From JBALVT01 sp045110675 (GTDB taxonomy: Bacteria > Pseudomonadota > Gammaproteobacteria > Pseudomonadales > Halieaceae): DNA of 55,591 nt. Of this stretch, positions 54,218-55,591 are shown one piece after another (the stretch's first letter is position 1; each line of letters starts with the position of its first letter). Below the pieces are notes generated by a model. It saw only the letters and a program-made list of their open reading frames with translations. It made no database searches and had not been told where the DNA came from. The stretch spans positions 1 through 55,591 of the forward strand of contig JBGCGJ010000045.1 of the NCBI GenBank assembly GCA_045110675.1, read 5' to 3'. A program made the position numbers and the translations under genes.

Positions 54218-55024
54218 ATGAACGCACAACAAGAATCCGTTTTGATAACAGGTGCCTCCTCTGGCATTGGTGAAGCACTCGCATCAACCTGCGCACAGCA
54301 AGGGCACAACTTGATTCTGGTTGCTCGCAGTACCGATAAGCTCGAAGCTTTGGCCGATGAACTCTCTCGGGAATATCCTATCGATGTGGTGGTGCGCACC
54401 TGCGATCTTTCCATACCCGGTGCTCCCCAAAAGCTGTGCGATGCACTACTCGCTGAAGGCCGGCAGGTTGACATACTGATAAACAGTGCAGGCGTATTAG
54501 AGCATGGCTACTTCGCTGCACTGCCTGCGGATGATCACCAGCGGATGATGCAACTCAACGTGGTCGCGCTCACCACCATGCTCACACATCTGCTACCGAC
54601 CATGGTGGAACGTGGCAGGGGAAGAATCTTAAACGTCGCATCCCTGGGCGCCTTTCAGCCCATACCCAGCCTAGCCACCTATGCCGCCACCAAAGCTTAT
54701 GTGTTGTCACTGTCTGAAGCGCTTGTAGAAGAACTCAGAGGAACAGGCGTCACGGTTACCACCTTGTGCCCCGGCCCCACCGCAACCAATATGATGGTGA
54801 ATGCGCAAAAGAAAAGTAAGGCTCTACTCAAGGTGCCCGACGCAGTGGTAAGTGATGTCAATGATGTGGCACAAAAGGCATTTCGCGCGTGCATGAACGG
54901 AGACGCTATTGTAGTCACCGGCACACTCAACCGAATTGCCGGCGTGCTCTCTCGGGCGACCCCCAAATGGCTTATAAGACGCTTTACTGGTATCGTTGGC
55001 CGCGCAACGCTGACGCGGTCGTAG
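54218..55024 (+). CDS. Short-chain dehydrogenase/reductase
   Basis: A 268-residue classical SDR. The NADP-type motif TGASSGIG is at 11-18, with INSAG, the catalytic Ser in VASLGAF, and YAATKAY. The C-terminal part is basic. It resembles DltE/fatty-acid-associated SDRs. It lies 84 bp upstream of oleA, so it could serve lipid or olefin metabolism, but it is not the extended SDR OleD. Reaction not known. Confidence 0.87.
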   Translation: MNAQQESVLITGASSGIGEALASTCAQQGHNLILVARSTDKLEALADELSREYPIDVVVRTCDLSIPGAPQKLCDALLAEGRQVDILINSAGVLEHGYFAALPADDHQRMMQLNVVALTTMLTHLLPTMVERGRGRILNVASLGAFQPIPSLATYAATKAYVLSLSEALVEELRGTGVTVTTLCPGPTATNMMVNAQKKSKALLKVPDAVVSDVNDVAQKAFRACMNGDAIVVTGTLNRIAGVLSRATPKWLIRRFTGIVGRATLTRS

Positions 55025-55108
55025 CGCCGAACACAACGATATAGCCACAAAATATACTGCCACTCGACAAAATCCTCTTAAGTACCACAAAAAGGTGAAA
55101 ACGAAAGA

Positions 55109-55591
55109 ATGCCAAGCAATGTAGTTATAGAAGCCATCGCATACGAATTACCCCCGCATGTCATTACATCCTTAAGCCTGGAAGAACAGATCACCGATAA
55201 TTTAGAGAAGTTTGGACTTCAGCCCGGCAATCTGGAGGGTTTATCGGGTATAGCTGAAAGACGCTTCTGGGACCCAGGCACTACCCCAAGCGAAGTGGCA
55301 ACAAGAGCCGCTGAAAAGGTCATTGACGAATCAGGCATTAACCCGAATGAGATCGGCTGTATTATCAATACTTCAGTGAGCAAAGATTACATTGAACCTT
55401 CTGTCGCCTGCCTGGTGCACGGCAACCTGAATCTATCGCCCACTTGTCGCAACTATGATATCGGCAACGCCTGCCTGGGCTTCGTCGATGGCATAGATAC
55501 TCTGATGATGATGCTGGAAACACGTCAGATAAAGTATGGGCTTGTGGTGAACGGGGAAAGCTCGCGCGAACTCATCGAAGCGACGCTTGAG
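55109..55591 (+). CDS. oleA: OleA-like thiolase (3-oxoacyl-ACP synthase III family), 5' part
   Basis: The first 161 codons of a thiolase-fold enzyme cut by the window edge. The start ATG at 55109 has AGGTG about 12 nt upstream. Residues include SGIAERRFWDPG, the catalytic Cys122 in GNACLGF, and Glu96 in YIEPSVA. The 26-residue spacing Glu96-Cys122 equals that of Xanthomonas OleA (Glu117, Cys143), which condenses two acyl-CoAs head-to-head in long-chain olefin or ketone biosynthesis. This makes OleA more likely than FabH. The rest of the ole cluster would lie beyond 55591. Confidence 0.85.
   Translation, partial: MPSNVVIEAIAYELPPHVITSLSLEEQITDNLEKFGLQPGNLEGLSGIAERRFWDPGTTPSEVATRAAEKVIDESGINPNEIGCIINTSVSKDYIEPSVACLVHGNLNLSPTCRNYDIGNACLGFVDGIDTLMMMLETRQIKYGLVVNGESSRELIEATLE

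Overview
The window looks like the chromosome of a heterotrophic, probably marine gammaproteobacterium, most like the OMG / Halieaceae-Cellvibrionales kind. This is inferred from gene content only: an Entner-Doudoroff operon with HexR boxes, a PEP-CTERM TPR protein (PrsT) with an exosortase-type surface protein, an LpxR-like outer-membrane enzyme, a sulfatase, a Baeyer-Villiger monooxygenase, a Rieske oxygenase with a P450, and the start of an olefin (OleA) locus. I see no rRNA, tRNA, CRISPR array, transposase or prophage gene. Base and codon use look even by eye.

Layout. 1-2.8 kb: eda and a GAPDH-like gene that lacks the catalytic Cys, divergent from hexR, with two HexR-type boxes between. 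2.9-8.5 kb: transport and membrane genes (Gate-domain protein, GDPD phosphodiesterase, two MFS carriers, a VOC protein, an unknown membrane protein). 8.7-11.5 kb: a tight four-gene unit, TlpA thioredoxin / DUF4266 lipoprotein / DUF3570 outer-membrane protein / ApbE-like flavin transferase. 11.5-18.8 kb: ABM protein, HAPMO-like Baeyer-Villiger monooxygenase with a secreted esterase, a lipoprotein, carotenoid oxygenase plus SDR, and a hemolysin III-like protein. 19.0-21.4 kb: rubrerythrin / Fe-S CCG protein / DUF3501. 21.5-25.5 kb: a long inverted repeat, prsT and an XDP1-like PEP-CTERM protein. 25.9-27.7 kb: lpxR-like gene and its TetR regulator, with three matching operators. 27.7-30.3 kb: Tat-linked GMC dehydrogenase unit. 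30.5-35.0 kb: sulfatase, Zn alcohol dehydrogenase and acyl-CoA ligase. 35.2-41.7 kb: exported M14-like amidohydrolase, sulfotransferase, an exported phosphatase fused to a kinase-like domain, and a nucleotide-translocase-like carrier fused to a cadherin-like domain. 41.9-45.6 kb: Rieske oxygenase, P450 and Gfo/Idh oxidoreductase. 45.8-51.6 kb: second-type EF-G, then a 2-oxo acid/acetoin dehydrogenase operon. 51.6-55.6 kb: DUF917 plus NCS1 permease, an SDR, and the 5' part of oleA, cut by the window edge.

The strongest leads for undescribed biology are four. (1) The exported protein at 38127-40031 joins a complete PPP-type phosphatase to a domain with PI3/4-kinase/HipA-like catalytic motifs, and it lies beside an ATP/ADP-carrier-like membrane protein with an unusual extracytoplasmic domain. 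(2) The TlpA-DUF4266-DUF3570-ApbE unit has an ApbE without a signal peptide or the usual metal-binding Asp, and its outer-membrane partner carries two SGAS motifs that resemble flavinylation sites. (3) A GAPDH homologue without the catalytic Cys sits in the Entner-Doudoroff operon under HexR. (4) A 107-bp element has 28-bp terminal inverted repeats upstream of prsT.
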